Source: Salinarchaeum laminariae
GTDB lineage: Archaea > Halobacteriota > Halobacteria > Halobacteriales > Salinarchaeaceae
NCBI RefSeq assembly: GCF_023204835.1
Contig: NZ_CP096270.1
Coordinates: 372,001-436,000, forward strand
Length of the DNA stretch: 64,000 bases
Direction: 5' to 3'
This document shows positions 24,745-32,858 of this stretch, piece by piece (the stretch's first letter is position 1; the number at the start of each line of letters is the position of its first letter). Position numbers and translations under genes: made by a program. A model generated the notes under the pieces. The model saw only the letters and a list, made by a program, of their open reading frames with translations. It did not search any database and was not told the DNA's origin.

Positions 24745-26420
24745 CAATGCGGCGTGTGGATCGCGCAGGACGGTTGGCGTGGATCGACGTGCTGCGGATG
24801 CTGCGCAAGCACAGTGATTGGCGGCGGGGATCGTCGATTCTAGCGGTCGTAATGTACGCGGTGATCCTGGTTGTCGGGACGGCGGCCGGTGCGTACGCTG
24901 GGTATCGGCTCGGCGGGGTCGTAGTCGGTGACGGGTCGGTGTTCGGGGTCGAGGAGTTCCCGCTAGAGGTTGTTGGCGGGATCGCTGCGTTGCTGTGGCT
25001 TGTGGTGACTGTGATTTTCGTGACGCGTGCTGTTGGGGAGCGTGGGACGCTTGCGCAGCCGGAGGCGGTGTTGACGATCGTGCCGACGTGGGAGGCTCTG
25101 GTTGGTGTGTACGTCGCGGAGTGTGCGTACGTGGCGATGTGGGTGTTGGGCCCGGCGGCCGGGGCCGGTGCCGGGCTCGCAGTCGGGACCGGCGCGCTGA
25201 CGCCGGTGGTTGCGGTGCCGGTTGCCCTGTTACTGGCGGGGTGGTCGACTGTGGCCGTCGGGTACCCGGTCGGGCTGACCGTCAGGCACGTCGCGTTACG
25301 GTTCCCGTTCGTCGCGCGGCACAAGTCGGGGGTCGTCGTCGCGGCGTTCCTCGTGTACTTCGTCTTGATATCGGCGGGCGCGTTGAATGAGGCGATGGTA
25401 ACGTTGTTCGAGCCGATGCAGTCCTCGCCGATGGCGTGGTTCGCGGACCTCGCGTTCCTCGGCACGCCGGGCGTTGACGCGTCGCCGGTGCAGGCTGTCG
25501 GCGCTGCCGTGTTCGCGGTCGTGGTCGTCGGGGTCGGCGTGGTGGCGGGGACTCGCGTCGCGGATACGCACTGGTTTTCGGATCCGGTGCTCGCCGGTGA
25601 GGAACCAGAAGAGTCGGTGAGTGTCGACGGGTCTGGGGCGTCCAGCGTCGAGGAGTGGATAGAGGGTGTCTTCGGGCGGCGGACCGGGACGCTGATCGTC
25701 GTGTCGTGGCGCCGCGTGGTGCGGGCACCGATGAAGGTGCTGTACGCGTTTTTCCCGGTGTTCTTCATCACCGGGATGGTCGCGGAGATCGTCCAAACCG
25801 GTGATGTGCCGGCGTTCTTCCCGTACCTGGTCGTTGTGATCGCGGCGTGGGCTGCCGGCGTGATTTTCACGTTGAACCCGCTGGGCGATCAGGGAGCGGT
25901 GTTGACATCGACGCTCCTGTCCGGGGTGGACGGCCGGACGTTCGTGCACGCGCACATGATCGCGGGGCTGGTCGTGGCGATCCCGATCGGGACTGTGGTG
26001 ACTGGTGTGCTCGCGGTGTTGAGCCCGGTTGAGACGCGGACGGTCGTGGCGTTAACGGCGGCGACGCCGGTGTTGATGGTGCTCGCTGCGGTGGTGTCGG
26101 TCGGGATCGGCATGGCGTTCCCGCGGTTCGATGAAGTGAACGTGACCCGGTCGATGACGACTGTGCTGCCGAGTCGCTGGGCGTTCGTGCTGTTCACCGC
26201 GTACTTATTCCTCACCGCAGCAGCGGCTGGTGTGACGTACGAGGAGGCGGTGCGGGAACTCGCCGCAGTGTTGCTCTCGTTCGTGTTGCCGTTCGGGATC
26301 GATGTCGCGCCAGGTACGTTGTTCTCGGCGAGCGTCGTGGTGCTCGCGGTCGCCGTCGTTGCGCCGGTCGTTGCGTACCGGTCGGCGGTTCGACGGTTCG
26401 ACGAATACACGCTCGCATGA
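24741..26420 (+). CDS. ABC-2-type transporter permease
   Basis: A 559-residue polytopic membrane protein with about 12 hydrophobic segments. One group lies in the N-terminal half (AVVMYAVILVVGTAAGAYAG, GGIAALLWLVVTVIFVTRAV, VALLLAGWSTVAVGYPVGL) and one in the C-terminal half (PYLVVVIAAWAAGVIFTLNP, AFVLFTAYLFLTAAAAGV). A cytoplasmic acidic loop (about 280-310) lies between them. The two halves look like a fused dimer of ABC-2 membrane domains. It forms an export system with the ATPase just upstream; the substrate is unknown. The start is GTG at 24741, which overlaps the ATPase stop; ATG at 24747 is an alternative. Confidence 0.8.
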   Translation: MTMRRVDRAGRLAWIDVLRMLRKHSDWRRGSSILAVVMYAVILVVGTAAGAYAGYRLGGVVVGDGSVFGVEEFPLEVVGGIAALLWLVVTVIFVTRAVGERGTLAQPEAVLTIVPTWEALVGVYVAECAYVAMWVLGPAAGAGAGLAVGTGALTPVVAVPVALLLAGWSTVAVGYPVGLTVRHVALRFPFVARHKSGVVVAAFLVYFVLISAGALNEAMVTLFEPMQSSPMAWFADLAFLGTPGVDASPVQAVGAAVFAVVVVGVGVVAGTRVADTHWFSDPVLAGEEPEESVSVDGSGASSVEEWIEGVFGRRTGTLIVVSWRRVVRAPMKVLYAFFPVFFITGMVAEIVQTGDVPAFFPYLVVVIAAWAAGVIFTLNPLGDQGAVLTSTLLSGVDGRTFVHAHMIAGLVVAIPIGTVVTGVLAVLSPVETRTVVALTAATPVLMVLAAVVSVGIGMAFPRFDEVNVTRSMTTVLPSRWAFVLFTAYLFLTAAAAGVTYEEAVRELAAVLLSFVLPFGIDVAPGTLFSASVVVLAVAVVAPVVAYRSAVRRFDEYTLA

Positions 26421-26619
26421 TTCAGTGCGGGCTCGATACCAGGCACCGGAGCGAGCTGATCGACGGCGGACTCGCGTGATGGACGTGCTGTCGTCACGAC
26501 GATCGTGGCGTCGAGCATTCTCGACGGTACTGGCCGCCGTTGTATCGGGGGTGTCGCCCCGGGGTCCGACTCATGGTTTTTGAATCTGGGCATGAAAAAG
26601 CGTTCAATGGCACGAATCT

Positions 26620-28884
26620 ATGACTAAGGGGAACGATACCATCACAGTCCTCCATGTCGACGATGACACGGCATTCACCGAGTTAGCTGGTCAGTTCCTC
26701 GAGCGGCACGACGATCGGATCTCTGTCCGGACGGCTGACAGTGCGTCGGCTGGGCTCGACGTTCTCGCTTCCGACCAGGTCGAGTGCGTCGTTTCGGACT
26801 ACGAGATGCCGGGAACAGACGGGCTCGAATTTCTCGATATCGTCCGAGAGGAGCATCCGGACCTCCCGTTTCTCCTGTACACCGGGAAAGGGTCGGAAGA
26901 AGTTGCGAGCGAGGCGATCTCCGCCGGCGTGACGGATTATCTGCAGAAAGAAACAGGGACGGACCAGTACGCTGTGCTCGCCAACCGGATCACGAATGCT
27001 GTCGAGGCCACTCGTGCCCAGCGCGAACGGCACCGGCAACTCGACGCGATCGAGAGTGCACAAGAGGGGATCAGCATCCTCAACGAAGACGAGAAATTCA
27101 TCTACGTCAATCGAGCGTACGCGGACCTCTATGGGTACGACCCGGAGGAGTTCATCGGGAATCACTGGGAAATGCTGTATCTCAAAGAGGACCTGCCGCG
27201 GATCCGGGAAGAGATCATCCCTGCTGTCGACGAACACGGCCACTGGCACGGGACGACGACCGGCGTCCGTGCTGACGGGAGCACGTTCCTCGAAGATCAC
27301 GTTCTTTCTCGGACGGACCGTGGCGAGCTCGTCTGCACGGTCCGCGACGACACTGAGCGGCAAGAGCGTGAGCAGGAACTCTTGCGTTCCAAGCGGGCGA
27401 TGGACGAGGCACCAATCGGAATCTCGATCACCGATCCTGCCCAAGAAGACAATCCGCTCATCTACGTGAACTCCAGCTTCGAGGAGTTGACCGGGTACTC
27501 CGAGGAGTCCGCAGTCGGGCGGAACTGTCGCTTTCTGCAGGGAGAGCGAACAGATCCTGATCGAGTCTCGGTGTTACGCGAAGCAATCGAGAACCGTGAA
27601 CGCGCCACCGTCGAGCTTCGAAACTACCGGAAGGATGGTTCCGAGTTCTGGAATCAGGTATCGATCGCACCCGTGTACGACGAGGAGGGAGTTGTTCAGA
27701 ACTTCGTCGGGTTCCAGCAGGATGTCACTGAGCGGAAGGAGCGGGAACGCAGGCTCGAAGCGCTCAACACGTCGACGCAGTCGTTGATGGCGGCGGATTC
27801 GAAGGACGACGTCGCCAGGATTGGTGTCGACACTGCGAAGAAGGTTCTCGGGCTCGATGCCAACGCCATCCATTTCGTCGATGACAGTAAGACCAAACTC
27901 GAACCGGTCGCTGTCACCGACACCGCCATCGAGTACGTCGGTGAGATTCCGACGTTGACTCCTGGAGACAGTATCGGTTGGCGAGCGTTCGAGACGGGCG
28001 AGGCGACTGCGATTGACGATGTCCGCTCTGACCCTGACGTTCACAACCCGGACACGCCGGTTCGAAGCGAGATGCTGCTTCCACTGGGTGAGTACGGGAT
28101 CCTCATCGCCGGGTCGAAGACGCCAGCAGCGTTCACCGATCAAGATATTGTCCTGGGAGAGATTCTCGCGGGTAACATCGCGAGCGCTCTCGAGCAGGTG
28201 GAACGAACCGAACGATTGCGGTCGAACGAGCGTGAGCTCGAACGGTAGAACGATCGCCTCGAGGAGTTCGCGAGCGTTGTGTCTCACGACCTCCGGAATC
28301 CGCTGTCGGTTGCAATGGGTCGTGTTGACCTCGCCAGAGAGGAACGGGACGTTGACCATCTGGATGATGCCGCTCAGGCTCTCGAGCGGATGCGAACCCT
28401 CATCGATGACTTGCTGACCCTCGCGCGGGAAGGGGCGTCGCCAGACGACATCACAACGGTTGACATTCGCGAACTTGTCGAGGATTGCTGGAACACGGTG
28501 GATACTCGAGCTGCAACACTCATCAACGAGATCGACGGTGACGTGGACGCTGACGAGGGCCGCCTCCGGCAGCTCTTCGAGAACCTCATTCGGAACGCAG
28601 TTGAACACGGCGGCGAGGACGTAACGGTTCGAATCGGGGCGATGCCGGACGGATTCTACGTCGAGGACGACGGCCCGGGGATTCCGGAACAAGATCGCTC
28701 GCACGTGTTCGATGCCGGGTTCTCGACAGCAAACGACGGGACCAGATTCGGATTAAGCATCGTCAACCGTGTGGTGGAGGCACACGGGTGGGAAATCCGT
28801 GTTACGGATGGGGAGGCAGGTGGTGCGCGGTTCGAGATCACCGGCGTGGACGTGGACTCTGATGACGGAGACGCCGCGCACTAA
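26620..28884 (+). pseudogene. REC-PAS-LOV-GAF histidine kinase interrupted by an in-frame TAG
   Basis: Reading straight through gives a 755-codon sensor kinase. It comprises a receiver (1-125, phospho-acceptor Asp 60 in CVVSDYEMPGTDG), PAS (about 140-245), a LOV domain (about 265-375) with GRNCRFLQ (flavin-binding Cys about 303) and YRKDGSEFWN, GAF (about 385-525), HisKA with VVSHDLRNPL (His at codon 556), and HATPase with N-box NLIRNAVEHGG, G1 DDGPGIP and FGLSIV. A TAG at 28246..28248 splits ELER from NDRLEEFASVV. In haloarchaeal kinases that spot is usually Q (LERQN), so a single CAG-to-TAG change would explain it. A GTG at 28279 could restart a separate kinase core. Both halves look otherwise intact, so the mutation is recent or tolerated. 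Confidence 0.85.
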
Positions 28885-29097
28885 CGCGGGAAGTAGTCGC
28901 TTCGGAGGCCATCTGGCGTCGTCAGAGAGCCCTTAGACGATCCGCTACGGGTACGCCTATTGAACCCACACAGAGTAGGATGACTGGTCGCTCGTTGAAC
29001 GTCGACAGGAGGATGTACCGCGAGTTGATTGCGACTCCGACACGATACTGAATCCAGCCGACTAAGTACTACAACCGACTACACACGACTACAACAC

Positions 29098-29493
29098 ATG
29101 CCGGTTCCGCTCGACGAACACGAACCCGATGTCGACCTCACGCCCGTCACGACGAAATCCGACATCGTGGCGTTCCTCTACCGGAACCCCGAGTACGGGT
29201 ACCGGCCGGCAGAGATCAGAGCCGAACTCGATATCCCACGGGGAACCGCGACAACGACGCTGAAACGCCTCCATGACGACGGGTACGTCGGGAAAACGAC
29301 CGACAGTCACTATCACGCGCTCGATCGTCGGGACGATCTCAGCCGGTACGTCACCTCCCTCGAGCAACTCGACCGCATGTTCGCCGAACGAGGGGAACCG
29401 GATGGCACTGGCGCGACGCCAACCGAGGTCGATGAAGCCGAGCTCGAGGCGGAAGTCGAAGCGTTAGAAGCGTCGCTCGATCGCGACACGTAG
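29098..29493 (+). CDS. Winged-helix DNA-binding protein (antitoxin-like, orphan)
   Basis: A 131-residue protein with a MarR/TrmB-like winged helix: TKSDIVAFLYRNPEYGYRPA, IRAELDIPRGTATTTLKRLH and DGYVGKTTDSHYHALDRR as the wing. A glutamate-rich C-terminus (about 105-131) follows. In haloarchaea this family is usually the first gene of a toxin-antitoxin pair, with a MazF/PemK-like toxin downstream. None is present here, only an IS-type hairpin 64 bases later. The repeated CGACTACA just upstream (29070..29095) may be its operator. Confidence 0.7.
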   Translation: MPVPLDEHEPDVDLTPVTTKSDIVAFLYRNPEYGYRPAEIRAELDIPRGTATTTLKRLHDDGYVGKTTDSHYHALDRRDDLSRYVTSLEQLDRMFAERGEPDGTGATPTEVDEAELEAEVEALEASLDRDT

Positions 29494-29556
29494 CCGTTTG
29501 ATCAGCCACAAAGTCCCGTGGGGTATCACCCCCGGTTATTGAGTGACCTCGTTGCG

Positions 29557-29594
29557 TGACATCCTCCCTGCCCTTCCGCGCGGGGAGGAGGTCA
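29557..29594. repeat. Palindromic IS605/IS1341-type end
   Basis: TGACATCCTCCCTGCCC is followed by TTCCGCGCGGGGAGGAGGTCA. Both sides end in TGAC/GTCA, so it is an imperfect palindrome, unlike the other solitary copies. It overlaps the stop codon of the antitoxin gene at 29592. Confidence 0.55.
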
Positions 29595-29897
29595 TTCCTG
29601 GAGCAAGCCGTCTGTATCGATCTTTTTGGCTGCCTCGAAGGCCTCGCGTTCCCGCTCGATTTCTTCGATCCCATCCCCGATCAGGACGTCGGCAACAGCG
29701 TCGGAGATATCACCGTTCTTGTACCGCTGGTGCAACGCGATCTTCTCCTCATCTGAGAGCGTTTCCCGAAGAGTATCTCGCAGCCCCTTCCGGGCGAGTT
29801 CGCTGATATTGATCCCGCCGAGGCGCAGCTGATCGACCACCTGCGCGGCTTTTTCCTCAGTCTCGGCCCGGAACTCGACTTTGTCGTTCCCAGCCAT
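29592..29897 (-). CDS. Antitoxin-like ribbon-helix-helix protein (orphan VapB-like)
   Basis: A 101-residue protein. The N-terminus VEFRAETEEKAAQVVDQLRL then GGINISELARKGLRDTLRET matches a ribbon-helix-helix, with a helical, acidic C-terminal half (EEKIALHQRYKNGDIS, EEIEREREAFEAAKKID). VapB-type antitoxins bind operator DNA and block a PIN toxin with the C-terminal tail, but no toxin gene is adjacent. The start is the ATG giving MAGNDKVEF. The stop codon falls inside the IS-type palindrome, suggesting that insertion of the hairpin may have defined the present C-terminus and removed the partner. Confidence 0.6.
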   Translation of the reverse strand: MAGNDKVEFRAETEEKAAQVVDQLRLGGINISELARKGLRDTLRETLSDEEKIALHQRYKNGDISDAVADVLIGDGIEEIEREREAFEAAKKIDTDGLLQE

Positions 29898-29924
29898 TCC
29901 AATGGAACCGACTTTCTCCACGAG

Positions 29925-30280
29925 TATGGAGGTTGTGACGAGTCCTCCGTTTCATGACCATCCCGCCGGGCTCAACAACATCATGGTGATCTTCGCCGGA
30001 CTGATCCTCACCAGGGGTCTGGGAGGTGGACTGGATCCGCGCCGCGGGCGGCATCACCGGAGATCACACGGGAGCGAAAAGGCTCGCTTCGGCGATCGAC
30101 GCGACCGTCGTCACCTTCGCGATCCTCACTGCAATCGGTGTCGGCCTGGGCGGCCGCGCAGTCTGCGGGTTGCTGCTGGGCGAATTGGTGATTGGACGCC
30201 ATCGCTGCTCAACGTGGCTGCCAACGCTGCAGGAGCGATGATGGCGATCGCCTCGTATGCTCTCGAACGACAGTGCTAGA
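29925..30280 (+). pseudogene. Frameshifted small membrane protein gene
   Basis: Pieces in two frames read as one protein. They are MEVVTSPPFHDHPAGLNNIM and VIFAGLILT; then, in another frame, DWIRAAGGITGDHTGAKRLA and a membrane helix (TFAILTAIGVGLGGRAVCGL); then, back in the first frame, LLNVAANAAGAMMAIASYAL ending ERQC. Two or more frame changes separate them. The composition suggests a multi-helix membrane protein; the family is not recognised. Confidence 0.45.
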
Positions 30281-30389
30281 TTGTCCGACTGGCGAGTGGC
30301 TTTGACGTCATGCAGTGAAACTCTGTTCCGACGGGACACAAACAATCCCTGTATAAAGTTTAAGTGTATAGAACAACAATTCGTTTACA

Positions 30390-31082
30390 ATGATAACGGA
30401 TCCGAACACCAACTCGAAAGGCGGAACGTCGATCATCCTCGACATTCCGACACCCGATCAACGGCTATTCAGGAGCGAAACCGTGCACGAACTCCTCCAC
30501 TTCCTCAGCCGCAACCCCGGCAGATCGTTCTCGATATCGGAGCTCGCGACGTCAATCGAGTTCTCCCGGCCAGCAGTCACGAAGGCCACCGATACGCTCG
30601 TCGCGAACGATCTGGCTGTAGAGCAGCGAGAAGGAACGCGGCGACTAGTACAGGTCAACAGGGAACGACTGTCCGTCTCCGACGATCCGTTTCTGCAGAT
30701 ACCCCAGGGAGCGTTCCACGACCCAGTCCGAACTGCAACGAATTCGCTGACCAAGGAACTAGAAGGCATCCTAGCGATCGTCCTGTACGGAAGTGTCGCA
30801 CGCGGTGAGGCCGACAGGCGGAGCGATATCGATCTGTGGGTACTGGTCGACGAACACAGAATGGAAAATCAACGGCGAGCGAACCGAATCAGATCGGATC
30901 TCGAGGACGAAACCTTCGACGAGAGCCGATACGAGTTCGACGTCGACGTGGAGAGCCTTCCCGCCGTTACGAACTACGCTGCCGAAATCAGGCGGATCCT
31001 CAGAGATGGCATCACCCTCTACAAAACTGAAGCGTTCGATCGCGTTCAGGAAACAATCATTCACGGTGAAGTTGATGAGTAA
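30390..31082 (+). CDS. HTH-nucleotidyltransferase (MNT) antitoxin of the second MNT/HEPN module
   Basis: A 230-residue protein with the same layout as the gene at 20212. The winged helix is at about 33-90 (ELLHFLSRNPGRSFSISEL, then RPAVTKATDTLVANDLAVE), and the minimal nucleotidyltransferase is at about 115-190 with YGSVARGEADRRSDIDL (GS at 134-135, Asp at 146 and 148). The start ATG at 30390 follows a TATA-like TTTAAGTG about 25 bases upstream. It shares the eight-base overlap (ATGAGTAA) with its HEPN partner. Sequence identity with module 1 is only partial, so the two pairs probably recognise their own partners. Confidence 0.85.
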   Translation: MITDPNTNSKGGTSIILDIPTPDQRLFRSETVHELLHFLSRNPGRSFSISELATSIEFSRPAVTKATDTLVANDLAVEQREGTRRLVQVNRERLSVSDDPFLQIPQGAFHDPVRTATNSLTKELEGILAIVLYGSVARGEADRRSDIDLWVLVDEHRMENQRRANRIRSDLEDETFDESRYEFDVDVESLPAVTNYAAEIRRILRDGITLYKTEAFDRVQETIIHGEVDE

Positions 31083-31584
31083 TGAATCCGATCCAGGCGC
31101 GGTGACGGACGCTCTCGCAGCCGCCATCGACGCGTTCAATGAGGAAGGACATGGTGCTCCGACTCCCGAACGGCAGATCGATATCGATGCAGAGTGGAAG
31201 ACTCAACTAACCAAAGGCTGTCGCCTCCTCCGCGTTCTTGCTAATATCGACGGAAAAGGGTATTTCACCGCCGAAATCGAGCTTTGTTTTGGGGCGATAG
31301 AGCGGTCGTTGGAAGCGTTCGCATTGGCAGAAGGTGGAGACGAGCTACGAGAGTTCCACGACCACACGTACTGCTACGAGCGCGCAGGAGAACTCGGGCT
31401 GCTATCCCGTTCTACGGCGGAGACACTCGCTGAACTGTACACGGACAATCGAGCAGACAGTTATTATGGCGGCAGACGGCCAACCGGAAACCAGGCTAAA
31501 GCAATGCACGCGCTCGCCGAGGCACTCCACCACTATACCAAGAACCAAATCCGAGCGGGTGGCGTCTGCGCCTGTGATTCCTAG
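31075..31584 (+). CDS. HEPN-domain toxin of the second MNT/HEPN module
   Basis: A 169-residue helical protein, the same length as the HEPN at 21014. The core region FGAIERSLEAFALAEGGDE and the motif region TDNRADSYYGGRRPTGNQAK align with the first module. At the place where module 1 has RTEHYY, this one has RADSYY, so the candidate catalytic His is missing and the RNase motif may be degenerate or displaced. The start lies inside the MNT gene end. An ATG much farther upstream (30793) is in frame but would run through the MNT gene. Confidence 0.78.
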   Translation: MSNESDPGAVTDALAAAIDAFNEEGHGAPTPERQIDIDAEWKTQLTKGCRLLRVLANIDGKGYFTAEIELCFGAIERSLEAFALAEGGDELREFHDHTYCYERAGELGLLSRSTAETLAELYTDNRADSYYGGRRPTGNQAKAMHALAEALHHYTKNQIRAGGVCACDS

Positions 31585-31934
31585 GTCAGTTATCCGAAGG
31601 CTGGTGACAGTCGACCGGGTCTGACGGTCGTTCTCACCCGCTACAGGCGGAGCAGGCCGAGTGCCTCGGGAGCGTCCGGAAAACGGAAATATTCCGTACT
31701 CACGAGCAGCTTCAATTCTCGATCGACATGCCCCGGGGCGATTCACCGCTGGCGCCGACGACGGTGATCCGGGCGAACGGTCTCTGTAGTATTCGATGAC
31801 ATGTCCTCTATGAGGATGGTGCCACGGCCGCTGATCAGGTCACTGGGTTCACCACCCGTGATTGCAACGAGTGATTACGGTTTTGAGACGCCCGTCAGCG
31901 GAAACGGTTGAATAAAGCGGTGTGCGGGCGGTTT
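31585..31934. other. Gene-poor stretch between HEPN 2 and element B
   Basis: I see no convincing gene. A GTGATTGC-containing section near 31857 resembles sequence upstream of element A (near 19898), so the duplicated element may begin farther left than marked. Confidence 0.4.
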
Positions 31935-32070
31935 GACAACGTCACGCAGCGTCGATATGCAACGGCCCAATATTGACCATTATCGCGGCCGTTCACCCGA
32001 ACGGGGCGGGCGCCTGTCGTGGTGGACAGGACCCACACACCACCCGTGGTGGGAAACATCAGAGAGTGAG
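31935..32070 (+). ncRNA. Duplicated intergenic element B downstream of MNT/HEPN pair 2
   Basis: The second copy of the element at 19975..20105. The hairpin here is CCTGTC / GGACAGG (32013..32030); compared with copy A one base pair changed from C-G to T-A on both strands of the stem. Ahead of it lies a CCGTTC / GAACGG hairpin that copy A lacks, and after it CCACC / GGTGG. The two copies are about 12 kb apart, each beside an MNT/HEPN module. Confidence 0.45.
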
Positions 32071-32177
32071 TGACTTCCGCCCCTTTCTAAACTCACCGAC
32101 CGTGCTGAAGAGTAGACGTCAGAAGTGACCCGTCGCGGTACTGGCCCCGAACCGGTCTGTACTCAGTGTGGTCCACC

Positions 32178-32345
32178 TTGGTCTTCACTCCAACTCCGGT
32201 GTGGGGGTGGTGAGTGGATTCAGTACATCTTCACTCAAACTCCGGTGTGCCCCTTCCAGGGTCTTCACTCCAACTCCGGTGTGGGGGTAGGTGAGGTGAT
32301 TCGGTACATCTTCATTCCAACTCCGTCCAGGAGTCGCGTACTCAA
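32178..32345. repeat. Tandem repeat of an approximately 85-bp unit with a 20-bp sub-repeat
   Basis: TCTTCACTCCAACTCCGGTG occurs at about 32180 and 32263, followed each time by TGGGGGT and then by TCAGTACATCTTCACTC or TCGGTACATCTTCATTC with another shortened CAACTCCG. Four related CTTCA...CAACTCCG blocks are therefore spread over two roughly 85-bp units. No coding sequence overlaps. It lies 110 bases upstream of the antitoxin/PIN promoter. Confidence 0.7.
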
Positions 32346-32431
32346 CTGAACATCGCCAATCCAGTGATCGAACGGTAGCCCCGACCCTCACGACTCCACG
32401 ACAGGCCCCGAAGCCAACACCATCGTTATTG

Positions 32432-32450
32432 ATGTGTAGATTCTACACAT
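32432..32450. promoter_or_regulatory. 19-bp palindromic operator candidate of the antitoxin/PIN operon
   Basis: ATGTGTAGATTCTACACAT has perfect 9-base arms around a central T and ends six bases upstream of the antitoxin ATG, so it covers the expected transcription start. Type II antitoxins usually bind such a site to repress their own operon. Confidence 0.6.
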
Positions 32451-32456
32451 ACACCA

Positions 32457-32858
32457 ATGACATCGGAGAAAACCCGCGTCGACTTCAACGCGCCCGCCCC
32501 ACTCGTTGAACGAGCAGATGCGGTTGCTGATATTCTCGACGTCTCTCGAACGCGTCTTCTCATCGAGGCCCTCGAAGACGCGCTAGCAGAACTGACGACT
32601 GACGAGGAGTTCCGACGCCAGCTACAGGATGCGTACTACTCAGACCGTATCGATTTCGAGACGGTGGATGCCGTACTGGGCCGAGAAGAGGCCGTGCGCA
32701 TGAAACTGCTCCGAGCGTCTCTCGACCGCTCCCCGCCAGAACCCACGCTCGCTGGCGATCTTCCGACCGGCAAAGCATTCTACGAAGGAGAGCCGGCGAC
32801 GTGGGCTCCGGAAGAGTCAGCACCCACCCACGACGGCCAACCGGACGCCGATGGATGA
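32457..32858 (+). CDS. Antitoxin-like protein partnered with a PIN toxin
   Basis: A 133-residue acidic protein with an N-terminal ribbon-helix-helix pattern (RVDFNAPAPLVERADAVAD, then ILDVSRTRLLIEALEDALAE) and a helical middle. A proline-rich, probably disordered C-terminus (about 95-133) follows. It overlaps the PIN gene by eight bases, typical of antitoxin-toxin order. The palindrome just upstream would be its operator. It presumably neutralises the PIN nuclease through the C-terminal tail. Confidence 0.75.
   Translation: MTSEKTRVDFNAPAPLVERADAVADILDVSRTRLLIEALEDALAELTTDEEFRRQLQDAYYSDRIDFETVDAVLGREEAVRMKLLRASLDRSPPEPTLAGDLPTGKAFYEGEPATWAPEESAPTHDGQPDADG

Noticed and set aside
26620..28884. 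TAG read as pyrrolysine in the kinase
   Set aside because: Nothing in the window shows a Pyl system, and the position fits a simple CAG-to-TAG change. Kept only as a remote alternative.
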